DNA of 6,315 bases from Candidatus Omnitrophota bacterium. GTDB taxonomy: Bacteria > Omnitrophota > Gorgyraeia > Pluralincolimonadales > Pluralincolimonadaceae. Positions 1 through 5,938 of the stretch are shown piece after piece (the first letter of the stretch is position 1; each line of letters begins with the position of its first letter). A program made the translations under genes and the position numbers. The notes beneath the pieces are model-generated. The model made no database searches. It was not told the DNA's origin and saw only the letters and a program-made list of their open reading frames with translations. The DNA lies in the NCBI GenBank assembly GCA_020061685.1, contig JAGUXU010000016.1, positions 1 through 6,315 on the forward strand. Direction: 5' to 3'.

Positions 1-4
1 AAAA

Positions 5-559
5 ATGAAAAGACCATTGCTGGGCTGGATATTCCTGGGTATGCTCCTGGTTGTCTCTACCGGAGTAACATCCAACGCGGAGGTCATCGATGATTTTCAG
101 TCTTACTCCGATACTAAGGCGCTCAAGAGGGCCTGGACTTTCGATCCGTATCAAGGAGCGGCGCAGCTTATAACTTCCTACGATCTGATGTCTGAAAAGG
201 CGAATAAATACCTGGAGATAAAGGCGAACCTGAAAGACGAACCGTATTTTGCCATATTACAAAAGCAACTCTCATCGCCCAAAAATTGGTCTATGCATTC
301 AAGGGTCATGATCAAATATAGAAGGGTTACCGGCGCCTCTAAGGAACAGTTTGTCTTCGAGATATTGGACGCGTCAGATTGGTCGCATAAATGGCGATCG
401 GTATCCTGGTATGCGCCGGACGAAGGCGCATGGCGCACTCAAACCATAGACATTTCCAAATGCCCGTGGCTAAAGAAGGTGGGGGTAATCAGGATAGTGG
501 TCAAGGCCAAAGATTACGGCATGACAACCGTGGATATCGACGATATACAATTAAAATAG
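5..559 (+). CDS. Exported CBM11/CIA30-like jelly-roll protein
   Basis: A 184-residue protein with a clear Sec signal peptide: K2 and R3, a hydrophobic core at about residues 7-20, and a likely cut after TSNA near residue 25. The mature part opens with VIDDFQSYSD and ends with TTVDIDDIQLK. This opening and closing pair is typical of galactose-binding-like jelly-roll domains of the CBM11/CIA30 kind, where the last strand carries a D-I-D-D-I/L motif. The body is rich in aromatic residues (W44, W95, W126, W130, W135, W143), as expected for a carbohydrate-binding face. There is no catalytic domain, so the inferred role is binding a glycan or acting as a structural module outside the cytoplasm. Only four bases lie upstream in the window, so the promoter and ribosome binding site cannot be judged. 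The next gene follows after 9 bases, suggesting one operon. The fold call is moderate; the ligand is unknown. Confidence 0.72.
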   Translation: MKRPLLGWIFLGMLLVVSTGVTSNAEVIDDFQSYSDTKALKRAWTFDPYQGAAQLITSYDLMSEKANKYLEIKANLKDEPYFAILQKQLSSPKNWSMHSRVMIKYRRVTGASKEQFVFEILDASDWSHKWRSVSWYAPDEGAWRTQTIDISKCPWLKKVGVIRIVVKAKDYGMTTVDIDDIQLK

Positions 560-568
560 GGTAAAAAG

Positions 569-1291
569 ATGAAAAAGCAAAATATCCTACTTCTATCCCT
601 GGTTACGGTAGTCCTTGTAAATTACGGGGCGGATTTGAATGCGGCCGAGACGGCTCCGGAGAAGACTGTAAACTGCGGGAAGGCAAAAGGCAAAATAACC
701 ATTGACGGCGACCTGAAGGATTGGGCCAAGGCAGAGCCGGCTTATGTGACTAAATCTGATTCCTACGTTGAAAAGGGAAAAGTCAAAGACGACTCCGATC
801 TCAGTGTGGCCTTCTATACCCTCTATGACGAAGAGAATATTTATTTCGCGGCCGTGGTAACGGATGACGAGGTGGTCACAAGGCAAAAAGACGGCGCCAT
901 CTGGCAGGATGACTGTATCGAGATCTGGCTTGACAACGCTGATGATTCCACTACGCCGATCATGTTCGCGGATGATGACTATCAGATAGGGCTCTCGCCG
1001 CAAAGCGGCGGCAGGAGATCGGCCGAAAGTTACGTCTGGCACAATCCGGATGCAGATCTGGTAATGAAGGAGATAAAGGTATCTTCTACCTTGACCGACA
1101 AGGGATATATCATAGAGGCTTCTATCCCGATAAAAGTGTTATACGAACTGGATCCGAAGTCGCAGAAGGTCATCGGGTTTAATATATCTGTCTGCGATCT
1201 GGACAAAGACGGCGTGTGGACCCATATCACCTGGTCCGGCAAGCTGCATTCCGATCCCACCCAATTCGGAAAACTGTATTTTGCGGAATAA
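569..1291 (+). CDS. Exported CBM9-like (DOMON-type) carbohydrate-binding protein
   Basis: A 240-residue protein. Residues 1 to about 26 form a signal peptide (MKKQN, then a hydrophobic stretch, with a likely cut after LNAA). The rest, about 37-240, matches the CBM9-like family: ITIDGDLKDWAKAEP at 43-57 is the characteristic opening, followed by LYDEENIYFAAVVTDDEV (85-102), then IWQDDCIEIWLDN (111-123), and a final strand ending FGKLYFAE. In this family the central strands form a beta sandwich that often binds sugars and calcium, and members are either free-standing or attached to glycoside hydrolases. Here it stands alone, so binding rather than catalysis is inferred. The ATG is supported by AGGG at 558-561, seven bases upstream, overlapping the stop codon of the preceding gene; translational coupling is likely. 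The stop lies 3 bases from that of the convergent gene. Family call is strong; substrate unknown. Confidence 0.85.
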   Translation: MKKQNILLLSLVTVVLVNYGADLNAAETAPEKTVNCGKAKGKITIDGDLKDWAKAEPAYVTKSDSYVEKGKVKDDSDLSVAFYTLYDEENIYFAAVVTDDEVVTRQKDGAIWQDDCIEIWLDNADDSTTPIMFADDDYQIGLSPQSGGRRSAESYVWHNPDADLVMKEIKVSSTLTDKGYIIEASIPIKVLYELDPKSQKVIGFNISVCDLDKDGVWTHITWSGKLHSDPTQFGKLYFAE

Positions 1292-1294
1292 CCT

Positions 1295-3472
1295 TTATTT
1301 AGCGGTAAGTTCGATAACGGCTTGGAATTTAACGCTATCGCCTTTGGTAAGAAACCCCGCGGCCTGGTGTAAAAAAGCCAGTTCAAATTCTTCCCGGTCC
1401 CATTCCCGGTCATCCTGAAGCTGTACGTGGGACATGGTCATTTTCCAATCGGGTATCAGGAATTTAACCCCGTATCCGTCTTTTAATGTCCATCCCGCCT
1501 CATCAAATTCATAGTCTAATGCTAAAACAGGCTGATCTTTTCCTTTATTATGAGTGACGGGAAATCCGCCTTTACGCAAGCCGGAGACGCTGGCCACATG
1601 CCATGAAGCGCCACGGCTGTCTTCGACCGGCAGAAATCCGCTTAATCCTATGGATTGCACGACGATATCGGTCTCCGGCTCAAGGGTATAATCCAATTTT
1701 ATCTTGTCGGGTAAGACCTCTATGACTTCTTTGAAGCCGATAGATTTTCCTTCCGAGGTCATCTTTCCGCTGACTTCTACGATGTTATTCTTTTGGACCC
1801 TGACGGTCCGGGTCTTTATACAATCGCTCTGGCTGCCGAATATCCGCCATTCGGGATCCTTTATCACCACGCCGAGATCCTTCAGGCAGGTCTTTCCGTT
1901 GATCTTGACCGTCTCCAGCTGGCCGCCGGCGCCGATCGTGGCCTCTGCCAATCCGCCTTCTTTAAGTTTTGTCAGCACATTTATTTCTCTCAGATCTTCT
2001 TCAGTTTTCAGGAGTTCGGGAGTGACCCGGAATGGTTCGATGACCATACTAAAGCGGACGAAGTCCTCGGACTTCCATAGCCTGTTGGAATTTATGAAAA
2101 AGGCGATGGCGGCATCCTCTTTCCCCCATGTCCTGTTATCCTGTAACTGCACCTGATACATCTTTGAGGTCCAATCCGGAGTAAGGAACTTGATCCCGCG
2201 GCCGCTATTTAAGATCCAGCCGGACCACTCATATTTGGTCTCTTTAAACAGGAACCCGGGAGAGGAAGGATCAAATCCGCCTTTCTTAAGTCCGTCTTGA
2301 TTAAAGATATACCAGGTGGCCTCTTCTGCTTCCTTCGCGGGCAAAAGCCCCTCTAAACTGATAGCCTCTAATTCCAAGTCGGTATTCGGCTTGAGCGCAT
2401 AATCTACTTTTATCCGGTCATCCACGATCTCGACCTTTTCCTTAAAACTAAAGGATCTATTGCGGTCGAAGACCGTACCCCTTATTTCAACCTTGTTCTC
2501 TCCGTCTTTCTTTACGCTGACCTCCTCAGCCATCCGTTGACTTCCAAATGTCCTCCACTGAGGCGAATAAGCCAGCAGCCCGAAATGCTGTAAGCATAGA
2601 TCCCCGTCAGTCCTGACTTCCTTTAGTTCTCCCCCCGGACCGACGATCGCCGAGATCCTGCCGTCTTTAGCCGACAGCGCGGCCAATCCGTTCTTCTCTA
2701 TCTGCAAGACCTTGTATTCATTATTGAGGGGCTCGATTATGACGCTGAATTTTAAGACATCTTTTGAGGTCATGTCCCTCTTGCCTTCAAGGTAAAGCAA
2801 GAGCTCGAATTCCTGCAGGTTCTCATCCAATAATCTGTTGTCCTGAAGCTGTATCTGCCGCAATTGGCTCTGGTCTCGCGGTATGGAAAATTTGACGCCG
2901 TGCCCGCTGCCCAGGACCCAGCCGGTCCAGGAAAGGCTGTGATCCGTAAATATCTCTTTTTTATCGCTTACATCCGCGGGGAAATTCCCCTCTTTGAATT
3001 CCCTGTAATTGGAAAAATACCACTTCCCTCCCCGGCTATTGTCCAAGGGCAAAAAGCCGCTGAGGTTTATCGCCTCCACCGGAATGGTGCCGTTCGGCCG
3101 GATCGTATATTCGAGCCTGATATGGTCTTCTTTGGTCTCGATGAGTTCTTCGAAATCGAAAGACTTCCCTGTTTCATCTGTTATTTTGCCGTTTACGCGG
3201 GTGGTCCCCGCATCTTTATCTTCGGTTATATTGACGGCGGTAGTGGAAGGATCTCTTTGGTAGCCGAATTTTTTGAATTCCGGGCTGCTTATCACTAACC
3301 CGAAGTCTTTCAGGCACAGCTGTCCCCCCACCCTGACTTCGGACAGCTCCCCTCCCGGGCCGACCAGGGCATATATTGTCTTATACTCTTGACTTACGGC
3401 GGGATTGGGTGCGGATATCAGCCAAAAAAATGACGCTAAAACGGATAAAAAAATGAATTTTAAATGGTTCAT
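1295..3472 (-). CDS. Exported protein of three ~210-residue repeats, family not recognised
   Basis: From the ATG at 3472 this encodes 725 residues. A signal peptide covers about residues 1-28 (N3, H3-K5 region, then FIFLSVLASFFWLIS, with a cut near AVSQ). The remainder is three copies of one unit, at about 33-248, 273-480 and 510-721. Each begins VGPGGEL or IGAGGQL (37, 277, 513), then LCLxxFG or TCLKDLG with one conserved Cys (53, 293, 529), then P-x-W/F-x-x-FG (SPEFKKFG, SPQWRTFG, DPEWRIFG), a LSGFLP-like motif, a W-x-GW or AGW segment, GVKF/GIKF-x-x-P, the near-identical QLQDNR/QLQDDR (208, 442, 684), and a closing VIIEP, VIEP or VIEL. Linkers of 24-29 residues look helical. The pattern suggests exported beta domains, but I know no family for it and no catalytic motif is evident. 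A TTG 25 codons upstream (3547) is in frame, but the signal peptide and promoter position favour the ATG. No Shine-Dalgarno is visible. Confidence 0.85.
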   Translation of the reverse strand: MNHLKFIFLSVLASFFWLISAPNPAVSQEYKTIYALVGPGGELSEVRVGGQLCLKDFGLVISSPEFKKFGYQRDPSTTAVNITEDKDAGTTRVNGKITDETGKSFDFEELIETKEDHIRLEYTIRPNGTIPVEAINLSGFLPLDNSRGGKWYFSNYREFKEGNFPADVSDKKEIFTDHSLSWTGWVLGSGHGVKFSIPRDQSQLRQIQLQDNRLLDENLQEFELLLYLEGKRDMTSKDVLKFSVIIEPLNNEYKVLQIEKNGLAALSAKDGRISAIVGPGGELKEVRTDGDLCLQHFGLLAYSPQWRTFGSQRMAEEVSVKKDGENKVEIRGTVFDRNRSFSFKEKVEIVDDRIKVDYALKPNTDLELEAISLEGLLPAKEAEEATWYIFNQDGLKKGGFDPSSPGFLFKETKYEWSGWILNSGRGIKFLTPDWTSKMYQVQLQDNRTWGKEDAAIAFFINSNRLWKSEDFVRFSMVIEPFRVTPELLKTEEDLREINVLTKLKEGGLAEATIGAGGQLETVKINGKTCLKDLGVVIKDPEWRIFGSQSDCIKTRTVRVQKNNIVEVSGKMTSEGKSIGFKEVIEVLPDKIKLDYTLEPETDIVVQSIGLSGFLPVEDSRGASWHVASVSGLRKGGFPVTHNKGKDQPVLALDYEFDEAGWTLKDGYGVKFLIPDWKMTMSHVQLQDDREWDREEFELAFLHQAAGFLTKGDSVKFQAVIELTAK
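1310..3376 (-). repeat. Three tandem protein-level repeats within the exported protein
   Basis: Unit 1 spans about 3376-2729, unit 2 about 2656-2033 and unit 3 about 1945-1310. The units are recognised by recurring GPGGEL, LCLxxFG, FLP, GVKF and QLQDNR motifs in the same order, spaced by 234-242 residues from copy to copy. They are diverged in protein sequence and more so in DNA, so this is an old duplication and not a recent tandem amplification. Confidence 0.85.
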
Positions 3473-3483
3473 TGTGAAAATGA

Positions 3484-3511
3484 AGTATAGCACACAAAAA
3501 ACAATTGTCAA
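3484..3511 (-). promoter_or_regulatory. Sigma-70-type promoter for the three-repeat protein
   Basis: On the minus strand a perfect TTGACA (3511-3506) is followed after 16 bases by TATACT (3489-3484), one mismatch from the -10 consensus. Transcription should start near 3478-3476, only about 5 bases before the ATG at 3472. A weaker alternative upstream is TTGTCA (3547-3542), 18 bases, TATTTT (3523-3518), which would give a leader of about 35-40 bases. Confidence 0.65.
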
Positions 3512-3540
3512 GAAAGAAAAATACCGTCGGCGTATTGCGA

Positions 3541-3569
3541 TTGACAAATATAGCCATAAATGCTATAAA
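3541..3569 (+). promoter_or_regulatory. Sigma-70-type promoter for the NfeD-slipin operon
   Basis: TTGACA (3541-3546), a 17-base spacer, and TATAAA (3564-3569) preceded by TGC (3561-3563), an extended -10. This is a near-consensus promoter with optimal spacing, 47 bases before the NfeD start. The expected start of transcription is near 3576, leaving a leader of about 40 bases. Confidence 0.75.
3549..3567. promoter_or_regulatory. Inverted repeat overlapping the operon promoter, possible operator
   Basis: TATAGC (3549-3554) and GCTATA (3562-3567) form a perfect 6-base dyad with a 7-base centre. It lies in the promoter spacer and covers most of the -10 element. This is a natural place for a repressor, but part of the symmetry comes from the -10 itself, so chance is a serious alternative. 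Confidence 0.3.
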
Positions 3570-3581
3570 CTATATACCTTA

Positions 3582-3597
3582 GATTTCCGGGAAAATC
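3582..3597. promoter_or_regulatory. Imperfect dyad in the NfeD leader
   Basis: GATTTCC and GGAAAATC surround a single central G, an inverted repeat with one extra A in the right arm. It lies just downstream of the predicted transcription start and upstream of the ribosome binding site, so it could be an operator or a small leader hairpin. Too short for more than a tentative call. Confidence 0.22.
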
Positions 3598-3616
3598 CTA
3601 TAAGAAAGGACAAGAA

Positions 3617-4231
3617 ATGTCGTTAAACCTGCTCCTAGAGAACTTTAAAGACCCGAATATCGTCTATGTACTGCTCATCATAGGTTTCTACGGGATAATA
3701 TTCGAGCTGGCGACACCCGGGACATCTATCGGCGGCATCATAGGCGGCATAAGTTTAATACTGGCGATCTACGGAATGAGTTCGCTTCCCGTAAATTACG
3801 CCGGAATTATTCTTATGATAGCCGCTTTTATCTTATTTGTGCTCGATTTAAAGATGCCGACTCACGGGATACTGACCTTCGGCGGGATCGTCGCCCTTAC
3901 GATCGGCTCTCTTGTGCTATTTAAAGGCGGAGAAACATTCTTACAGCTTTCGAAGGCCCTTGTGGCGACGACGGTCATAACCACGACAGGACTCCTGGCA
4001 TTCATCCTGCCCATGATAATAAAATCGCAGAAGCGTAAGGCGTCATCCGGAGTCGAAAGTTTAATCAGCGCGACCGGCGAGGCGAAGACCGACCTCACGC
4101 CGAAAGGCATAGTCCATGTAAGCGGCGAGGATTGGTACGCTGAATCGCTGGAAGGCATTATAAAAAGCGGGGAAAAGATTAAAGTGGTTTCGGTTGATGG
4201 ATTGGTATTGAAAATTAAGAAAGAGAGGTAA
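3617..4231 (+). CDS. NfeD-type membrane protein without protease domain
   Basis: A 204-residue membrane protein. Hydrophobic segments lie at about 14-31, 36-54, 59-77, 84-103 and 113-135, giving roughly five membrane passes. The soluble C-terminus (about 147-202) has the NfeD OB-fold pattern: LISATGEAKTDLTPKGIVHV, then GEDWYAES, then IKSGEKIKVVSVDGLVLKI. The segment DPNIVYVLLIIGFYGIIFEL resembles the first membrane segment of long-form NfeD, which normally follows a ClpP-like serine protease domain. That domain is absent here, and a promoter and good ribosome binding site (AAAGGA at 3605-3610, 6 bases before ATG) lie directly upstream, so this is a genuine stand-alone form and not a truncated gene. 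NfeD proteins work with stomatin-type SPFH proteins in membrane microdomains and quality control; the partner is the next gene. Family call is firm; exact function is not. Confidence 0.88.
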   Translation: MSLNLLLENFKDPNIVYVLLIIGFYGIIFELATPGTSIGGIIGGISLILAIYGMSSLPVNYAGIILMIAAFILFVLDLKMPTHGILTFGGIVALTIGSLVLFKGGETFLQLSKALVATTVITTTGLLAFILPMIIKSQKRKASSGVESLISATGEAKTDLTPKGIVHVSGEDWYAESLEGIIKSGEKIKVVSVDGLVLKIKKER

Positions 4232-4234
4232 AAA

Positions 4235-5092
4235 ATGGCACCGTTAATAATGTTCTTTTTGGTAGTCGTCGCTATAATCATCCTTGTAAACTCGATCAGA
4301 ATAATCAGGGAATATAAGCGCCTTGTAGTCTTCAGGCTCGGCCGCTCGATCGGACAGAGAGGCCCCGGTATAGTATTTTTGATACCGATAGTCGACCAAG
4401 CCATCTCGGTTGATTTAAGAGAGCTCTTCCTTGAGATCCCGCAGCAGACCTGTATCACGAAGGATAACGCGCCGATATCGATAGACTTCCTCATCTACTG
4501 GAAGGTTATTGACCCCGCGCGAAGCATAATACAGGTCGGAAATTTCGCCGCGGCTTCGCAGGGTATCGCGACTACCACCTTAAGAGCCGTGGTCGGCGAC
4601 TTAGGACTTGATGAGGTCCTCTCAAAACGCGAGCAGATCAACCAAATACTCCGTCAGAAACTCGATGAGGTCACTGAGCGCTGGGGCGTGAAGGTGACCA
4701 CCGTCGAAATACGCGAGATCATGCCGCCCAAGGATGTTTCTGACGCGATGATCAAGCAGATGTCCGCCGAAAGGACCAAGCGCGCCGTCATTATAGAGGC
4801 GGAGGGTACCAAGATAGCCGCGATAACCGTCGCGGAAGGTGAAAAACAATCCGCTATCCTGAAGGCCGAAGGCGAAAGGCAGGCCGCGATCTTAAAGGCC
4901 GAAGGTTTCTCGCTGGCTCTGGATAAGATATTCTCTGTAGCTAAAAACGTGGACTCGAAGACGCTCTCGCTTCAGTATCTCGAGACGCTGAAGGCATTGG
5001 GACAGAGCCCGTCCACCAAATATATCTTCCCGATGGAATTCGTGAACCTTATCGAGCCGTTCGTGAAGAATACGAAGGAAGCCCTGAAGTAA
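4235..5092 (+). CDS. Stomatin/slipin family SPFH protein
   Basis: A 285-residue prokaryotic stomatin homologue. An N-terminal membrane anchor covers about 3-21. The SPFH/PHB domain follows, about 24-190, with the hallmark pieces EYKRLVVFRLGR, GPGIVFLIPIVD, VDLRE, CITKDNAPISIDFLIYWKVIDP, TTLRAVVGDLGLDEVLSKRE and WGVKVTTVEIREIMPP. After this comes a helical stretch of 11-residue units starting AEG at 189, 200, 211 and 222, and a C-terminal tail with YIFPMEF, common in this family. Such proteins form membrane-bound oligomeric rings that organise membrane domains and control membrane proteases. The gene starts 3 bases after the NfeD stop, with GAGAGG (4223-4228) inside the end of that gene as ribosome binding site, so translation is probably coupled. 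No long-form protease partner is seen in the window. Length is normal for the family. Confidence 0.94.
   Translation: MAPLIMFFLVVVAIIILVNSIRIIREYKRLVVFRLGRSIGQRGPGIVFLIPIVDQAISVDLRELFLEIPQQTCITKDNAPISIDFLIYWKVIDPARSIIQVGNFAAASQGIATTTLRAVVGDLGLDEVLSKREQINQILRQKLDEVTERWGVKVTTVEIREIMPPKDVSDAMIKQMSAERTKRAVIIEAEGTKIAAITVAEGEKQSAILKAEGERQAAILKAEGFSLALDKIFSVAKNVDSKTLSLQYLETLKALGQSPSTKYIFPMEFVNLIEPFVKNTKEALK
4799..4930 (+). repeat. Four 11-residue (33-base) coiled-coil repeats in the slipin
   Basis: Units begin AEGTKIAAITV, AEGEKQSAILK, AEGERQAAILK and AEGFSLALDKI. The exact 11-residue period is a hendecad, which favours a long helix or right-handed coiled coil and fits the helical part of SPFH oligomers. 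Units two and three are also similar in DNA. Confidence 0.85.
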
Positions 5093-5107
5093 GACCCGCC
5101 TTTTTGT

Positions 5108-5194
5108 GCCGAGGTGTTGGAACTGGCATACAAGTCAGTCTCAAAAACTGATGTCCGTAAGGGCATGAGGGTTCAACTCCCTCCCTCGGCACCA
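5108..5194 (+). tRNA. tRNA-Leu(CAA)
   Basis: A complete 87-base class II tRNA. The acceptor stem GCCGAGG (5108-5114) pairs with CCTCGGC (5184-5190), followed by discriminator A and an encoded CCA. The D stem is TTG/CAA, and the anticodon stem TCAGT/ACTGA (5135-5139 / 5147-5151) encloses loop CTCAAAA with anticodon CAA at 5142-5144. A long variable arm, TGTCC-GTAA-GGGCA (5152-5165), is typical of Leu, and the T arm GAGGG-TTCAACT-CCCTC is canonical. It decodes UUG. It begins 15 bases after the slipin stop, and I see no good promoter of its own in the preceding bases, so it is probably cut out of the operon transcript. Confidence 0.97.
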
Positions 5195-5200
5195 AATTTT

Positions 5201-5857
5201 CTAAGAAAGGTCTTCTTTGCCTGTTAATTTTTCAACGGCCCTAATCCAAGCAGCCTTTTCTTTATCAAACCCTTCCTTAGAGAAGCGGTAATCATGCTTG
5301 CGGATAAATTCTTTCAGCTCTTCAGATAATTTGGCTATTTTTTGTGATTCAACGAACATAAGCTCATCGACTATTTCTTGATTTTTACATCTTCTGATCA
5401 CCATCTCCAAATGGGGCAGGCATAAACCAAAAGAATCCTTGTAGGCATACCTAAATTCGGGGTCGTTAAAATTCTCGATAAAAACAAAGATATAGCGGTC
5501 TTGCGCATCTTTTTCATACTTACAAAATATACAGGTAGCTTTTGATTTCCTATCTGGCAACAAAGTTTTGAGGTTATTGGATGATACTTTTATTTCGTTT
5601 AGTTTATTAAAAACAGTTTTTGCTAAATCCTCATAAATTATGGACTGACCAAAACCGTCTCCTAATTTTTGCAGCTGCCAAGCATGCCGATTGCAAAAGC
5701 CTAAAGATTCTTTTATTTCTTTTCTTAGCGCTGGGTCATTTACGCTTTCATATAAAAAGTCGTCCATAAATTTCTTGGTACTTTTTCTAACAAGAAAGCA
5801 AACAGGGCAACCTTCTTTTAGGGCTTCCAAAAGATTAAAGTAAATGGTATGTTTCAT
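5201..5857 (-). CDS. DUF6062-like protein with duplicated CxxC...CxxH motif
   Basis: From the ATG at 5857 this gives a 218-residue soluble protein with no signal peptide. It resembles the uncharacterised DUF6062 family from memory: YFNLLEALKEGCPVC near the start, GFCNRHAWQL at 53-62, FGLCLPHLE at 143-151, and a C-terminal FIRKHDYRF followed by an E-K-x-x-W segment. Cysteines and histidines fall in two matching sets: C17, C20, C55, H58 and C109, C112, C146, H149, which suggests two metal sites. Biochemical function is unknown. The reading frame is open upstream to an ATG at 5938, but family resemblance begins at 5857; only a weak GGA precedes that ATG. The gene is clearly AT-rich (about 20-42% GC in lines counted), unlike the slipin operon, and converges on the tRNA, its stop being 6 bases from the CCA end. 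Possible horizontal acquisition. Confidence 0.78.
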   Translation of the reverse strand: MKHTIYFNLLEALKEGCPVCFLVRKSTKKFMDDFLYESVNDPALRKEIKESLGFCNRHAWQLQKLGDGFGQSIIYEDLAKTVFNKLNEIKVSSNNLKTLLPDRKSKATCIFCKYEKDAQDRYIFVFIENFNDPEFRYAYKDSFGLCLPHLEMVIRRCKNQEIVDELMFVESQKIAKLSEELKEFIRKHDYRFSKEGFDKEKAAWIRAVEKLTGKEDLS

Positions 5858-5868
5858 GAGTCCATAAC

Positions 5869-5898
5869 AAAAAACTTCTACCCTTTTAAAGTAGAAGT
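5869..5898 (-). terminator. Intrinsic terminator-like hairpin, leftward
   Basis: On the minus strand ACTTCTAC (5898-5891) and GTAGAAGT (5881-5874) form a perfect 8-base stem with a 9-base loop, followed at once by a T run to 5869. It could end transcripts from the methyltransferase gene. It also lies just 11 bases before the ATG of the DUF6062-like gene, so it may act as an attenuator if that gene is transcribed from further upstream. Confidence 0.65.
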
Positions 5899-5903
5899 CA
5901 TTA

Positions 5904-5926
5904 GTCCCGTCTTCGGGACGGTTTTT
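5904..5926 (+). terminator. Intrinsic terminator-like hairpin, rightward
   Basis: GTCCCG (5904-5909), loop TCTT, CGGGAC (5914-5919), then GG and five T. The stem is short but GC-rich and points rightward, where no + strand gene precedes it within 700 bases. Read from the minus strand the same bases also form a hairpin but lack a T run. It may block antisense transcription into the methyltransferase gene, or be half of a composite hairpin element. Confidence 0.45.
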
Positions 5927-5938
5927 GGCGAACCTCAT

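Noticed and set aside
593..1042. 149-codon open frame on the minus strand
   Set aside because: It lies wholly opposite the CBM9-like gene, whose family motifs are clear, and its translation shows no recognisable domain.
1704..2156. Open frame on the + strand opposite the three-repeat gene, with similar ones at 1793-2080 and 2864-3298
   Set aside because: Low-complexity translations opposite a strongly patterned coding frame, with no ribosome binding site support.
3473..3547. N-terminal extension of the three-repeat protein from a TTG start
   Set aside because: The extension would be encoded by the -35 and -10 elements, and the ATG at 3472 gives a normal signal peptide directly at the N-terminus.
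3862..4494. 210-codon minus-strand frame across the NfeD-slipin junction
   Set aside because: It spans two well-recognised genes on the opposite strand and has no domain of its own.
5203..5217. AAGAA/TTCTT stem after the tRNA as a terminator
   Set aside because: Five A/T-rich pairs and no directly following T run; too weak to call.
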